Below the pieces are notes generated by a model. It did not search any database and was not told where the DNA came from. It saw only the letters and a list, made by a program, of their open reading frames with translations. A stretch of 39,565 nt of DNA from Chryseobacterium populi (GTDB lineage: Bacteria > Bacteroidota > Bacteroidia > Flavobacteriales > Weeksellaceae): the NCBI RefSeq assembly GCF_000282115.1, contig NZ_AKJY01000039.1:1-39565 (forward strand), written 5' to 3'. Shown here piece after piece: positions 15,746 to 24,045 of the stretch; position 1 is the stretch's first letter; every line of letters begins with the position of its first letter. The position numbers were made by a program, and so were the translations under genes.

Positions 15746-16216
15746 ATGCGAAAGAACCTTTATCTCATCATTATATTATTTTCTCTTACCAGTTGCTATA
15801 CTTATCAGGTAAAGAAACAAGCTGATATAGCAACCGACAATAAGCAGGAATCTAAAAAGAATACAACTCTTGCTAATACTGCGTCTCCGCAAATGAATAG
15901 TACAGCAGCTGCATCCAAAAGCCTGAACTCACCACAAATGCCTGTTCCGGTCAATATTCAGGAGAAGCTTGCTCCGAATAAAAATGTAAAAATTGACGTT
16001 GATGGCAGGAGCTATAAAATAATAGTTGACCGATGGGAAAGCGACAGTCTGGTTGCCCACCCGGTGCATAATCTTAAAAAAACACTGAAATTCCATAAAA
16101 ATCAGATCAATGGTGAGAAAATTGCAGAAAAACGCTTCTCACAACCTATCGCTGATATTATTACGGTTATCGCTTATGCCTCAATTGGTGTTGGAATCTA
16201 TCTTCTTGTCCGCTAA
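15746..16216 (+). CDS. Small lipoprotein with C-terminal membrane segment (unknown)
   Basis: The 156-residue protein begins MRKNLYLIIILFSLTSCYTY, a lipoprotein signal with lipobox LTSC and Cys17. A low-complexity stretch rich in Ser, Thr, Ala and Asn follows (about 30-70), then a small domain (about 80-135, VKIDVDGRSYKIIVDRWESD). It ends in a hydrophobic helix (IADIITVIAYASIGVGIYLL, about 135-155). I do not recognise the family. A -7-like TAAATTTG lies only 5 bp before the ATG, which would give a near-leaderless message if used. Confidence 0.75.
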   Translation: MRKNLYLIIILFSLTSCYTYQVKKQADIATDNKQESKKNTTLANTASPQMNSTAAASKSLNSPQMPVPVNIQEKLAPNKNVKIDVDGRSYKIIVDRWESDSLVAHPVHNLKKTLKFHKNQINGEKIAEKRFSQPIADIITVIAYASIGVGIYLLVR

Positions 16217-16350
16217 TTTTTAGACCTTTACAGTAATTATAGAAACATTTAGACATCCCGTACAAAAGTGTATAAAACCATAGAATAATTAATGCTAAAA
16301 GTATTGTTGAAAAAATTCACTTATTCCAAATGAGATTTTATGAGTTAAGT

Positions 16351-17268
16351 TCAGCTAAGCGGATTGCCATTTTCCAAATAATTCTTTTTAAACATTGATA
16401 TTAATCCGAAAAGAGAGAAAAAAGCAGTAATAACGGTAAAAAGCAGAGAGGCAGATACAGAGACCGATGCATTAAAATCAAAATATTTTGAAGCCTGAAG
16501 AAACAAAAATTCCCTTACTCCTATTCCTGCGAAAGATAATAAACTTAAAATTGAGCTTCCTAAAAATGTAATGATATAAACTGTGAAATTTTCATTGATC
16601 CCTAAACTTTTCAGTAAACATAAAAAACAGGTAATCTGCAAAATCTGGATTAAAACAGAGATCAAAAACGTTTTTATGAAAATTGTCCCATACACGGAAA
16701 ACAGTTTCTTAATGATAAAATAAGTCAATGAAATGCCTGTAATAATCATTATTATTGGCAGAAAAACCCATTTTACGGGTAACAGAAATATTGAAAAGCT
16801 CAGGATTAAAACAGAAATTGCCAGTAACCCGCTCAACCGGTCATTGAATATGGCAGAAGTGAGTTTTTTTAAGCTCCAATCCAATTTTTTATTTAAAATA
16901 TAAATTTTGTAAGCATCACCTCCTATTCCGCCGGGAATAAAGAAATTGTAGAACATCCCTAAAAAATAAAGTTCAAGATTGCTTTTGAAGCTTAATTTAA
17001 AATCATTTGCCAATAAGTAAAATTCCAGTCTTTTTGTTGATAAAACCTGTGATGCAAGGAATAAAACAGCAGCTAAGACTACATATAAAACATTGAGCGC
17101 TGACCAGATTTCTGTAACATCCTGAAAAGGAATTTTCCTGAAAACGAAATATAACAAAACAATACTGACAAATATCTTCAGAATATTAGTAAATATTTTT
17201 TTCGTATTCTTTTTTTCCAAAACTGGTAATTTTTCTGATGTTGAAAGGACGTTTGCTTTGAGATTCAT
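16351..17268 (-). CDS. Flippase-like membrane protein (lysylphosphatidylglycerol synthase TM family)
   Basis: The 305-residue protein has about eight membrane segments from residue 27 on (IFVSIVLLYFVFRKIPF, VLAAVLFLASQVLST) and family-typical sequence YFLGMFYNFFIPGGIGGDAYKIY, FNDRLSG and FLGSSILSLLSFAGIGVREF. This is the UPF0104/LPG_synthase_TM family, related to the MprF flippase domain. The ATG at 17268 makes it overlap the upstream GT2 gene by 83 bp. No later ATG precedes the first membrane helix, but an alternative start inside the overlap (for example TTG near 17218) is possible. Together with the GT2 and GT39 genes it suggests lipid-linked sugar handling. Confidence 0.86.
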   Translation of the reverse strand: MNLKANVLSTSEKLPVLEKKNTKKIFTNILKIFVSIVLLYFVFRKIPFQDVTEIWSALNVLYVVLAAVLFLASQVLSTKRLEFYLLANDFKLSFKSNLELYFLGMFYNFFIPGGIGGDAYKIYILNKKLDWSLKKLTSAIFNDRLSGLLAISVLILSFSIFLLPVKWVFLPIIMIITGISLTYFIIKKLFSVYGTIFIKTFLISVLIQILQITCFLCLLKSLGINENFTVYIITFLGSSILSLLSFAGIGVREFLFLQASKYFDFNASVSVSASLLFTVITAFFSLFGLISMFKKNYLENGNPLS

Positions 17269-18154
17269 AATATGTTTTCATCAGCATATCAATGATAATT
17301 CCGGTGGTGAAGAACTGAATTCCGATAAAAATCAAAGGAATTCCCAAAACCAGCAAAGGCCTTCCGCCAATATCATGTCCCAGTAATTTTTCGGCTAAAA
17401 GATAAACATTAATAAACATTCCAAGTGTAAAAGCAATCAATCCGATATTCCCGAAAAGATAGATCGGTTTTGTGAGATATTTTTGATTAAATAAAATCAA
17501 TAGCAAGTCATTGATCACCTTAAAAGTTCTGTTGATCTTATACTTGGAAACACCAAATTGCCGGGCATGGTGCTTTACGGGAATTTCAGCAATGCTTGCC
17601 CCGTTCAGATGGGCCATCAGACTGATAAACCGATGATTTTCGCCGTACAGATTAAGATCTTTTGCCGTTTCATATCTGAAAACTTTCAGCGCACAACCCT
17701 GATCAGAAATATTAAGTTTTGTTGTACTCTTAATGATAATATTTGCGATTTTTGAAGGGATCGTTTTAAGCGAAGAATCTTGTCTGTTCTGACGTTTTCC
17801 CACAACCAGATCATAATTTCCCTGCTCAAGCAAATTAACCATGGCAGGAATATCGCCTGGATCATTCTGTAAATCCCCATCCAGCGTAATAATATAATCT
17901 CCTGAGGCATAGTCGAATCCGGCCATCATTGCAGAGCTCTGACCATAGTTTCTTTTCAACTGAATGAGCACTACATTCGGGTCGTTTTTCTCTATAATTT
18001 CTTTTACAGTCCTGTCTTTTGAATTGTCATCTACAAGAATCAGCTCATAGAGATAACCATTCATCGTTTCCATAATACAGTCGATAATAAGTCCGGCATT
18101 CCCTTCCTCATTATACATCGGAATTACTATTGAATAAAATTTTTTATAATCCAT
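17186..18154 (-). CDS. Membrane-anchored family 2 glycosyltransferase (polyprenyl-phosphate type)
   Basis: The 322-residue protein has a GT-A domain at about 7-220: SIVIPMYNEEGN, VDDNSKDRT near 41-49, DGD at 92-94 in ITLDGDLQNDPGDI, and a later KHHARQFGVSKYK motif. Two C-terminal membrane helices follow (about 235-260 and 270-300). This is the architecture of ArnC/GtrB/DPM1-like enzymes that make polyprenyl-phosphate sugars at the inner membrane. It overlaps the flippase-like gene downstream and is divergent from a GT39 gene. The sugar cannot be told. Confidence 0.93.
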   Translation of the reverse strand: MDYKKFYSIVIPMYNEEGNAGLIIDCIMETMNGYLYELILVDDNSKDRTVKEIIEKNDPNVVLIQLKRNYGQSSAMMAGFDYASGDYIITLDGDLQNDPGDIPAMVNLLEQGNYDLVVGKRQNRQDSSLKTIPSKIANIIIKSTTKLNISDQGCALKVFRYETAKDLNLYGENHRFISLMAHLNGASIAEIPVKHHARQFGVSKYKINRTFKVINDLLLILFNQKYLTKPIYLFGNIGLIAFTLGMFINVYLLAEKLLGHDIGGRPLLVLGIPLIFIGIQFFTTGIIIDMLMKTYYESQSKRPFNIRKITSFGKKEYEKNIY

Positions 18155-18173
18155 TATTTTAAAAAGGATTTTT

Positions 18174-18181
18174 TAAATTTG
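18174..18181 (+). promoter_or_regulatory. -7 box before the GT39 gene
   Basis: TAAATTTG at 18174-18181 fits TAnnTTTG and lies 45 bp upstream of the ATG at 18226. A transcription start just after it would leave no room for a TTG start at 18184, so it supports the ATG. Confidence 0.5.
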
Positions 18182-18225
18182 CTTTGCGAGCTTTAGTAAA
18201 ATTATTAAAAACTTTATTCTTTAAT

Positions 18226-19854
18226 ATGAACAAGATGTTACTATTATCGCCCCGCCAATTATTATTTCTTTATATTGGTTTTTCTCTGGTTTATATCTCC
18301 GGTCTGTTTATTCCACTTATGGAAAACGATTCTGCACAACACGCATCAATGGCTATGAGAATGGTTTTAAACAACGATTTTTTCAATATTTACAAAGGAG
18401 AAAATCCTTATCTGGATAAACCCCATCTCCATTTCTGGCTCGCTGCCATTTCAATGAAATTATTCGGAATTAATCATATTGCGTACAGAATTCCTGCTTT
18501 GCTGGTATTGGTTTTAGGAGCTTTTTCAACAAAAAAACTGACAGATCTGTTATATGAAAATGAAAATACCAGCTATATTGCCTCCCTGATTTTTCTTTCG
18601 GCACAGACTATCATTCTCTCTGCTCATGATGTAAGAACTGATGCTGTTTTGACAGGTTTCATTATTTTTTCAGTCTGGCAGTTTGTCCGGCTTATTAAAT
18701 ATCAGAATAATCTAAGTGCAGTTCTTGCCGGGTTGGGAGCAGCCATGGCTTTCTCTTCAAAAGGATTAATGGCCATTGTCATTATCGGGTTTTGTATTTT
18801 TTCCTACCTGTTATATTCCAGAGAATGGAAGAAATTTTTTAATGTAAAAATAATTTTTGCTGCAATAAGTTTTGCTGTTGGGATCATACCGGTTCTGTAT
18901 GCCTATCATCATCAGTTTGGAGAAGAAGGTATTCAATTTATTTTATTTAATCAAAGTATGAACCGGCTGACTGCGAACGGCTTTAATGAAACAAGCCCCG
19001 ATTATTTCTTCTTTTTCCATACCTTATTGTGGGCTTTTTTACCATTTTCTCTGGCTTTTTACTTTGGAGCTTTTGAGAAAACATCTTTTTTCATCAAAAA
19101 TAAATTCAGGAAAACTGAAGGTATTGAATTTCTGACTTTAGGAGGCTTTTGGCTAGTGATGCTTCTTTTTTCAGTTTCTAAATTCAAGCTTCCTCATTAT
19201 TTAAACGGATTGATTGCCATTCTTTCTGTTTTGACTTCTGCCTATTTATTTGATATTTATAAAAGAGACTGTATCAAAAAGATTAAAGTTTTATATATCA
19301 TTCAATTGGTGATTGTGTTTTTAGCAATTCCTGGCTTGGGTTTATTAACTTATTATTTTACCGGAATTCAGAACCTATTTTTTTTCATTTTATGCTCCAT
19401 CATTTATACCTATCTTTTGATTTACATTTTTAAGAAAGAGAATGTTTTCAAGAAATACGTTTTTATTTCCTTAATTTTTTCAATAGCTGTTAATATTTAC
19501 CTGAATACTCAGTTCTATCCTGTTTTAACGCAGTATCAGGGAAGCTTAAAAATGGCAGAATTTGTCAATAAAAATAAAATTGAAAAAGAAAGAATCTTTA
19601 TGTTGAAAGGATCCGAACCCTGGGCTTTCGATTTTTACACCCGCAGGAATACACCAAGGATTGAGGAAAACAGGCTAAATAAAGGAAATTATCTAGTCAT
19701 TTATGATGAAGATCTGCCCAACTTAAAAAGAAGCTATAGATTTATTGACAAAGAAAATCATTATCGAATCACAAGATTATCATTAAAATTTTTAAATCCG
19801 AAAACCCGTTCTGCCCAGTATAATACAATTTATTTGGTTGAAATCACCAATTAA
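18226..19854 (+). CDS. Family 39 glycosyltransferase (ArnT/PMT-like)
   Basis: The 542-residue integral membrane protein has the GT39 N-terminal signature (LFIPLMENDSAQHASMAMRM, with the acidic pair in the first periplasmic loop), then DKPHLHFWLAAISMKLFG and about eleven to twelve membrane segments. A short soluble C-terminal part follows (about 450-542, with NKIEKERIFMLKGSEPWAFD). Such enzymes transfer a sugar from a polyprenyl-phosphate donor to lipid A or other acceptors on the periplasmic side. I chose ATG 18226 (MNKMLLLSPRQ) over an in-frame TTG at 18184. It is divergent from the GT2/flippase pair, which may supply its donor (inference). Confidence 0.9.
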   Translation: MNKMLLLSPRQLLFLYIGFSLVYISGLFIPLMENDSAQHASMAMRMVLNNDFFNIYKGENPYLDKPHLHFWLAAISMKLFGINHIAYRIPALLVLVLGAFSTKKLTDLLYENENTSYIASLIFLSAQTIILSAHDVRTDAVLTGFIIFSVWQFVRLIKYQNNLSAVLAGLGAAMAFSSKGLMAIVIIGFCIFSYLLYSREWKKFFNVKIIFAAISFAVGIIPVLYAYHHQFGEEGIQFILFNQSMNRLTANGFNETSPDYFFFFHTLLWAFLPFSLAFYFGAFEKTSFFIKNKFRKTEGIEFLTLGGFWLVMLLFSVSKFKLPHYLNGLIAILSVLTSAYLFDIYKRDCIKKIKVLYIIQLVIVFLAIPGLGLLTYYFTGIQNLFFFILCSIIYTYLLIYIFKKENVFKKYVFISLIFSIAVNIYLNTQFYPVLTQYQGSLKMAEFVNKNKIEKERIFMLKGSEPWAFDFYTRRNTPRIEENRLNKGNYLVIYDEDLPNLKRSYRFIDKENHYRITRLSLKFLNPKTRSAQYNTIYLVEITN

Positions 19855-19934
19855 TGATCCGTAATTGTCTGTATAGTGGCTCTAAGGATAAAGAAATAAA
19901 AACAATTACTGATGCAGAGTAAAAATTTACACTA

Positions 19935-20441
19935 TTAAATCTTAATTTCAAACAAACTGACTTCAGCATTATGATAGTGACCGGGAAGGCCACTTGTATC
20001 ATTAAGCTGTACCAGCCCAAGGAAATCAAACCCGCATTTTTGATAGTGATTGATCAGTTCAGTATTTTCTCCAACAGTATCCATTCTTATGAACTGCTTG
20101 TTATTTTCCTGTGCATATTTTTTTACCCATTCGACAATCCTGGCAACCAGATTCCGGCCCCTGAATTTCGGATTGGTTGCAATGCGGTGAATATATACCG
20201 CAGGATCAGCATTTCTTTCGCCCCAGATTTGAGGATCGCTGAAAGCAGTAGCCCAGATACAGGCAATTTCATCATCAATTATAATTTTCCATTGCCTTTT
20301 TTCATTAATTTCAGTTTCTATGAGACTTTTCTCAAATTCCGGCCAGAGTACAATTTTTTTGGTTCTCTGAAAATCAGTGGCCAACCTGTATAATCTGAAA
20401 ATTTCTTCGATATCATTGCTATTACTGTTTCCTATGATCAT
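19935..20441 (-). CDS. GNAT-family N-acetyltransferase
   Basis: With the start at ATG 20441 (MIIGNSNSNDIEEIFRLYRL) the protein has 168 residues, a usual GNAT length. The acetyl-CoA-binding region is IHRIATNPKFRGRNLVARIV (motif A; R-G-R-N-L near 105-109), followed by NKQFIRMDTVGENTELINHY and YQKCGFDFLG. The frame is open upstream to 20564, but a -7 box TATTTTTG at 20471-20464 (minus) lies inside that extension, so the shorter start is more likely. The acceptor is unknown. It is convergent with the GT39 gene. Confidence 0.88.
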   Translation of the reverse strand: MIIGNSNSNDIEEIFRLYRLATDFQRTKKIVLWPEFEKSLIETEINEKRQWKIIIDDEIACIWATAFSDPQIWGERNADPAVYIHRIATNPKFRGRNLVARIVEWVKKYAQENNKQFIRMDTVGENTELINHYQKCGFDFLGLVQLNDTSGLPGHYHNAEVSLFEIKI

Positions 20442-20463
20442 TGTGATTTGAGTCTTATCTGAA

Positions 20464-20471
20464 CAAAAATA
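20464..20471 (-). promoter_or_regulatory. -7 box of the GNAT gene
   Basis: TATTTTTG on the minus strand fits TAnnTTTG, 22 bp upstream of the chosen ATG at 20441. It helps decide between the two possible starts. Confidence 0.5.
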
Positions 20472-20581
20472 AATATAAAAAATGAGTTTTCCATCAGGAA
20501 TGGCCTCTGAAATCATCTGATACAGCAACAGAGAAGCTTCTTTTTTATTTACCTTTGTCACCATTCAAATAACAAAATTTA

Positions 20582-21262
20582 ATGAAAAAAATAGGATTGG
20601 TGGGCGGAATAAGCTGGGTATCAACGTTAGATTACTACAAATTTATCAATGAGGGTGTAAATGCCAGACTGGGCGGACTCAATTCTGCCGAATGCATTAT
20701 CTATTCTTTAAACTTTGGAGATGTACAGTCCAAAAGCTGGGAGCATTCTTTCGGACTGCTGTTAAATGCCTGCGAAAATCTGAAAAAAAGCGGTGCAGAC
20801 GGCATTGTTCTTTGTGCCAATACCGCTCATCTTTTTGCAGATCAGCTTCAGGAAACGATCAAACTGCCGATCATTCATATTGGTGCGGAAACAGCAAAAG
20901 CGATCAATAAAGAAGGGTATAAAAAAGTGGGACTTCTGGGAACTAAGTTTACCATGGAAATGGATTTTTACAAGAACAAACTTGAAGAATACAATCTTGA
21001 GGTACTGATCCCTGAAAAACAGGAAACCAGGGATTACATCCAGTACACGGTAAAGGAAGAATTGGGAATCGGGTATATCAATCCTGAAACCAAGACCAAC
21101 TATATTTCCATTGTCAACGATCTTATTAACCAGGGAGCAGAATGTATTATTTTAGGCTGTACGGAAATCCCTATGCTGATCAGTCAGGATGATTTTACAA
21201 TACCGGTTTTTGATACCACAAAAATACATTCCCAGGCCATTATAGATTATATTGTGTCGTAA
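20582..21262 (+). CDS. Aspartate/glutamate racemase family protein
   Basis: The 226-residue protein matches the PLP-independent Asp/Glu racemase family. It starts KKIGLVGGISWVSTLDYYK and has catalytic Cys78 in VLCANTAH and Cys193 in ILGCTEIPML, the two cysteines that act as the acid/base pair in this family. The size is normal. The most likely activity is amino-acid racemisation (aspartate), but relatives include hydantoin and maleate enzymes. It is divergent from the GNAT gene, with the ATG at 20582 close to the extended GNAT frame. Confidence 0.9.
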   Translation: MKKIGLVGGISWVSTLDYYKFINEGVNARLGGLNSAECIIYSLNFGDVQSKSWEHSFGLLLNACENLKKSGADGIVLCANTAHLFADQLQETIKLPIIHIGAETAKAINKEGYKKVGLLGTKFTMEMDFYKNKLEEYNLEVLIPEKQETRDYIQYTVKEELGIGYINPETKTNYISIVNDLINQGAECIILGCTEIPMLISQDDFTIPVFDTTKIHSQAIIDYIVS

Positions 21263-21737
21263 ATAATGTTAAAAAAATGAAATAAATCTATGATCTTTAT
21301 GGTCATGAGATTTCTCTTTTATGATTTTATGACCTGCTTCAATATCAAGAAATCATTAATTTTTATCCGGAAGTTTATTTTTTCAGATGGTCACCAATAG
21401 TTTTGTATTGAAATAAAATGAGTGAAATTTTAAAAGTTTTTATAGAATGAAATCTACAATAAAAACAAAAAATCTCTCTGATCCACAATATCTTAACCAA
21501 AACAATCGGATTAGCTGCATTGTTCTCTTTTTCTGTTCTGAAATTCTCTAAAATGTATAAGATATTACTAATTAACAGATTAAGCCATCCACACATCTTA
21601 TGATCCACATAACATCAATAGATTACGGCGTATTGATATAAAAAAAAAGTATTACTTTTGTTTCATAATAAAGTTTTTAGCATTTTTTATTATAGTTTTA
21701 AACACACCAATTTATAAAACATTAAAATTTCATTCAA
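21263..21737. other. 475-bp gene-free stretch
   Basis: No gene with recognisable content is seen. A 77-codon minus-strand frame (21375-21608) lacks any family signal. Near the right end a -7 box TACTTTTG (21653-21660) serves the next gene. Confidence 0.5.
21653..21660 (+). promoter_or_regulatory. -7 box before the secreted hypothetical gene
   Basis: TACTTTTG fits TAnnTTTG. A weak -33-like ATTG lies 17 bp upstream. The ATG at 21738 would then have a leader of roughly 70 nt. Confidence 0.45.
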
Positions 21738-22298
21738 ATGAGAAAAATAATTCTACTATTTACTTGCATGTTCAGTATTTCGGTTTTCTCACAGATTAAA
21801 GTGCTGAAAAACGAATCTTTAGTGGAAGTTGGTAAGGATAACTCTGTGGGTTTATATAAAAAAGAAGATAAGTTTACGATCAATTATCAGGATCTTAATA
21901 CCAGTAATCTAAATACGATCAGGTCTTTTTCTTTCCAGAACCTCAACGGGGATGTTTCGGGACTGTATAAATTAATTACAGACGGGTTTATTTCCCAGCC
22001 TGACAGCAATATTACCCTTGAGCTTCCTAATGATATTATTGAGCTCAATTACGAAAAAAACTATGGCCAGCCAACCGTTCAGTTTATCCAATATATCAAT
22101 AAGAACAGAAAGTATGTCGGAAAATCGCAGTTCTTAAATAAAAAACAGATTGATAAAATATTCGGAAAAAGTACCGGAAAATCTGCGATGTATGAAAAGC
22201 CTGGCACAATGAATAATATCCGTTCAAAAGAGGGTTCCAATACTGCATCTTCAGGATCATCTTCTTCAAGCAATAAGAATAAGAAATCAAGAAAATAA
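21738..22298 (+). CDS. Exported protein of unknown function with Ser/Lys-rich tail
   Basis: The 186-residue protein has a signal peptide (MRKIILLFTCMFSISVFSQ) and a beta-rich middle part (about 20-110, FTINYQDLNTSNLNTIRSFS). The C-terminus is of low complexity, rich in Ser, Asn and Lys (SGSSSSSNKNKKSRK). I do not recognise the family. It has its own promoter-like box and a strong terminator before the gldA-like gene, so it is probably transcribed alone. Confidence 0.78.
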   Translation: MRKIILLFTCMFSISVFSQIKVLKNESLVEVGKDNSVGLYKKEDKFTINYQDLNTSNLNTIRSFSFQNLNGDVSGLYKLITDGFISQPDSNITLELPNDIIELNYEKNYGQPTVQFIQYINKNRKYVGKSQFLNKKQIDKIFGKSTGKSAMYEKPGTMNNIRSKEGSNTASSGSSSSSNKNKKSRK

Positions 22299-22320
22299 TT
22301 ATATTTTTTTAATATAACTC

Positions 22321-22350
22321 AACTCATTCGGACAGAATGAGTTTTTTATT
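22321..22350 (+). terminator. Terminator of the secreted hypothetical gene
   Basis: AACTCATTC (22321-22329) pairs with GAATGAGTT (22335-22343) around a 5-nt loop and is followed by a T-rich run. It lies 22 bp after the stop codon. Confidence 0.85.
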
Positions 22351-22352
22351 TT

Positions 22353-22360
22353 TATTTTTG
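22353..22360 (+). promoter_or_regulatory. -7 box before the gldA-like gene
   Basis: TATTTTTG fits TAnnTTTG and lies 20 bp before the ATG at 22381. It directly abuts the upstream terminator, so the two transcription units are packed back to back. Confidence 0.45.
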
Positions 22361-22380
22361 CAAAAAGATCATTACATATT

Positions 22381-23091
22381 ATGTCTCTTCAAATAATCAA
22401 TCTGACCAAAAAATTTGGTGAACAAACTGCACTCGATACCATCAATATTTCAATTGAAAAAAATGAAATCATAGGTCTTCTTGGTCCCAATGGAGCAGGA
22501 AAGTCTACTTTGATGAAATCTATAGTCGGTGCCTTGAAAATAGATGAAGGACAAATTATCTTCAATGGTAAAAACATTTCCGGCTTCGAGATTGAAAGTA
22601 AAAAAAACATCGGGTTTCTTCCGGAAAACAATCCTTTATACCTGGAAATGTATGTAAAGGAATACCTTCAGTTTGTCGCTAATATTCACAAAATCCCCGA
22701 AACAAGGGTGGATAAAGTTATTGAACTTGTAGGAATCACTCCTGAAAAGACAAAGAAAATCGGTCAGCTTTCCAAGGGCTATAAGCAAAGAGTGGGCCTC
22801 GCGCAGGCCATCATTCATCAGCCTGATCTGCTGATTTTGGATGAACCTACAAATGGCCTCGATCCTAACCAGATTATTGAAATCAGAAATGTGGTGAAGG
22901 AAATCGGAAAAGAAAAAACAGTTTTGCTTTCCACTCACATCATGCAGGAAGTGGAGGCCCTGTGCTCCCGTGTAATCCTTATCCATAAAGGGAATATCCT
23001 TCAGGATTGCCCTATTGATGAGTTTAAAGGGAAGTTTGACAGCCTGGAGGAAGCTTTTGCAAGCTATACACAAACAGAAAACTTATCTTAA
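22381..23091 (+). CDS. gldA: ABC transporter ATP-binding protein, GldA-like
   Basis: The 236-residue ATPase has Walker A GPNGAGKST at 35-43, signature LSKGYKQRVG at 130-139, Walker B LLILDEPT at 150-157 (Asp154, Glu155) and the H-loop His in LLSTHIMQEVEAL. The segment GFLPENNPLYLEMYVKEYL (79-97) is close to what I remember of GldA, the gliding-motility ABC ATPase of Bacteroidetes that works with GldF and GldG. No permease gene is adjacent here, so the symbol is tentative. A general ABC-2-type exporter ATPase is the alternative. Confidence 0.85.
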   Translation: MSLQIINLTKKFGEQTALDTINISIEKNEIIGLLGPNGAGKSTLMKSIVGALKIDEGQIIFNGKNISGFEIESKKNIGFLPENNPLYLEMYVKEYLQFVANIHKIPETRVDKVIELVGITPEKTKKIGQLSKGYKQRVGLAQAIIHQPDLLILDEPTNGLDPNQIIEIRNVVKEIGKEKTVLLSTHIMQEVEALCSRVILIHKGNILQDCPIDEFKGKFDSLEEAFASYTQTENLS

Positions 23092-23112
23092 TTTAAAAAG
23101 TATGTATTATAA

Positions 23113-23147
23113 GATAATAATTCCATTTTTCAATGGGATTATTTTTA
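23113..23147. terminator. Terminator between convergent gldA-like and patatin genes
   Basis: AATAATTCCAT (23116-23126) pairs with ATGGGATTATT (23133-23143, one G-T) around a 6-nt loop. T residues follow on the plus strand. It lies between two convergent genes and just before the patatin stop codon at 23151. Confidence 0.8.
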
Positions 23148-23150
23148 TAT

Positions 23151-23951
23151 TTATGTTCCCGACTGTTTCAGTTCAGTAAAAAAATTACTTTCTGTAAAGC
23201 TTTCTCTGGCTGCATTATATCCTATATTGAATATTTCTTCCAGACGGTCTTTCCTTCTCTCAAAAGTTCCGTAATTGGATAAGTCCTGAGAGGAAATAAA
23301 CCAGTCACAATGATCAAATTTCACCCTTTCAATCCTGTAGGAAAGGAGATCGTACGAACGTGAAACAATGGCTTTAATAGATTTTAAATCTTTAATATCG
23401 ATATCATGGGGTGGAGAAACGAAAACCCCGATCAGCTTGTCACATTCATCCCGGATAATATCTGCCGGAAAATTATTTAGAACGCCACCGTCACAATACA
23501 TTTCATCATCGATGATATAAGGTGTGGTAACTCCGGGAATGGAACAGGACGCAATAATCGCATCCGTCACTTTGAAATTCTCGTCAAAAATCTTCTGGGT
23601 TCCGGAAACCAGGGCTGTAGCCACAATTTTCACCTCTTTATCCAGATCTCCTAATTTTAAATCATGAAAAATAGGATTCAGATAATTTCTGAAAATAACC
23701 GAAGACACCAATCCCGGCTGGTTGAAGGTAAAATGTTTCCAATTGAAAAAATACACCGAGTTGAAGAATTCCAGGATTTCTTCAGGGGTTTTTCCTACAG
23801 CATGCAGACATCCTACTATCGATCCTGCACTACAGCAGGAAAGAACATCCACATCTATATTTTTTTCGCTCAAGAATTTTAAAACTCCTGCATGGGCAAT
23901 ACCTTTGGTACCACCTCCTGATAAAACAAGCCCTACTTTATCAAAATTCAT
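23151..23951 (-). CDS. Patatin-like phospholipase family protein with altered nucleophile elbow
   Basis: The 266-residue protein has the patatin fold markers: oxyanion loop GGGTKGIAHAGVL at 12-24, nucleophile region SCCSAGS with Ser41, and the dyad aspartate in DGGVLNNFP (Asp154). The usual elbow is GxSxG; here the first Gly is Cys39 (C-C-S-A-G), while Ser41, Gly43 and Asp154 are kept. Relatives are RssA/YchK-type bacterial lipid acyl hydrolases. There is no signal peptide, so it is likely cytosolic or membrane-associated. Confidence 0.9.
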   Translation of the reverse strand: MNFDKVGLVLSGGGTKGIAHAGVLKFLSEKNIDVDVLSCCSAGSIVGCLHAVGKTPEEILEFFNSVYFFNWKHFTFNQPGLVSSVIFRNYLNPIFHDLKLGDLDKEVKIVATALVSGTQKIFDENFKVTDAIIASCSIPGVTTPYIIDDEMYCDGGVLNNFPADIIRDECDKLIGVFVSPPHDIDIKDLKSIKAIVSRSYDLLSYRIERVKFDHCDWFISSQDLSNYGTFERRKDRLEEIFNIGYNAARESFTESNFFTELKQSGT

Positions 23952-24045
23952 AGATTAAAATTAATAAAACAAGGTGAGAAAACCAGATTAATTTTTCTAA
24001 ATGTATTGATTTTAAAATTATTTAATAAATATACCTCTCCTATCC

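Noticed and set aside
18184..18225. TTG start 14 codons upstream for the GT39 gene
   Set aside because: It lies only 3 bp after the -7 box, and the ATG at 18226 gives a normal N-terminus.
20442..20564. N-terminal extension of the GNAT protein by 41 residues
   Set aside because: The extension contains a promoter-like -7 box and does not resemble the GNAT fold; the start at 20441 gives the usual length.
21375..21608. 77-codon minus-strand ORF in a gene-free stretch
   Set aside because: No signal peptide, no family motif, no promoter or coupling to a neighbour. It could be a remnant, but I cannot support it.
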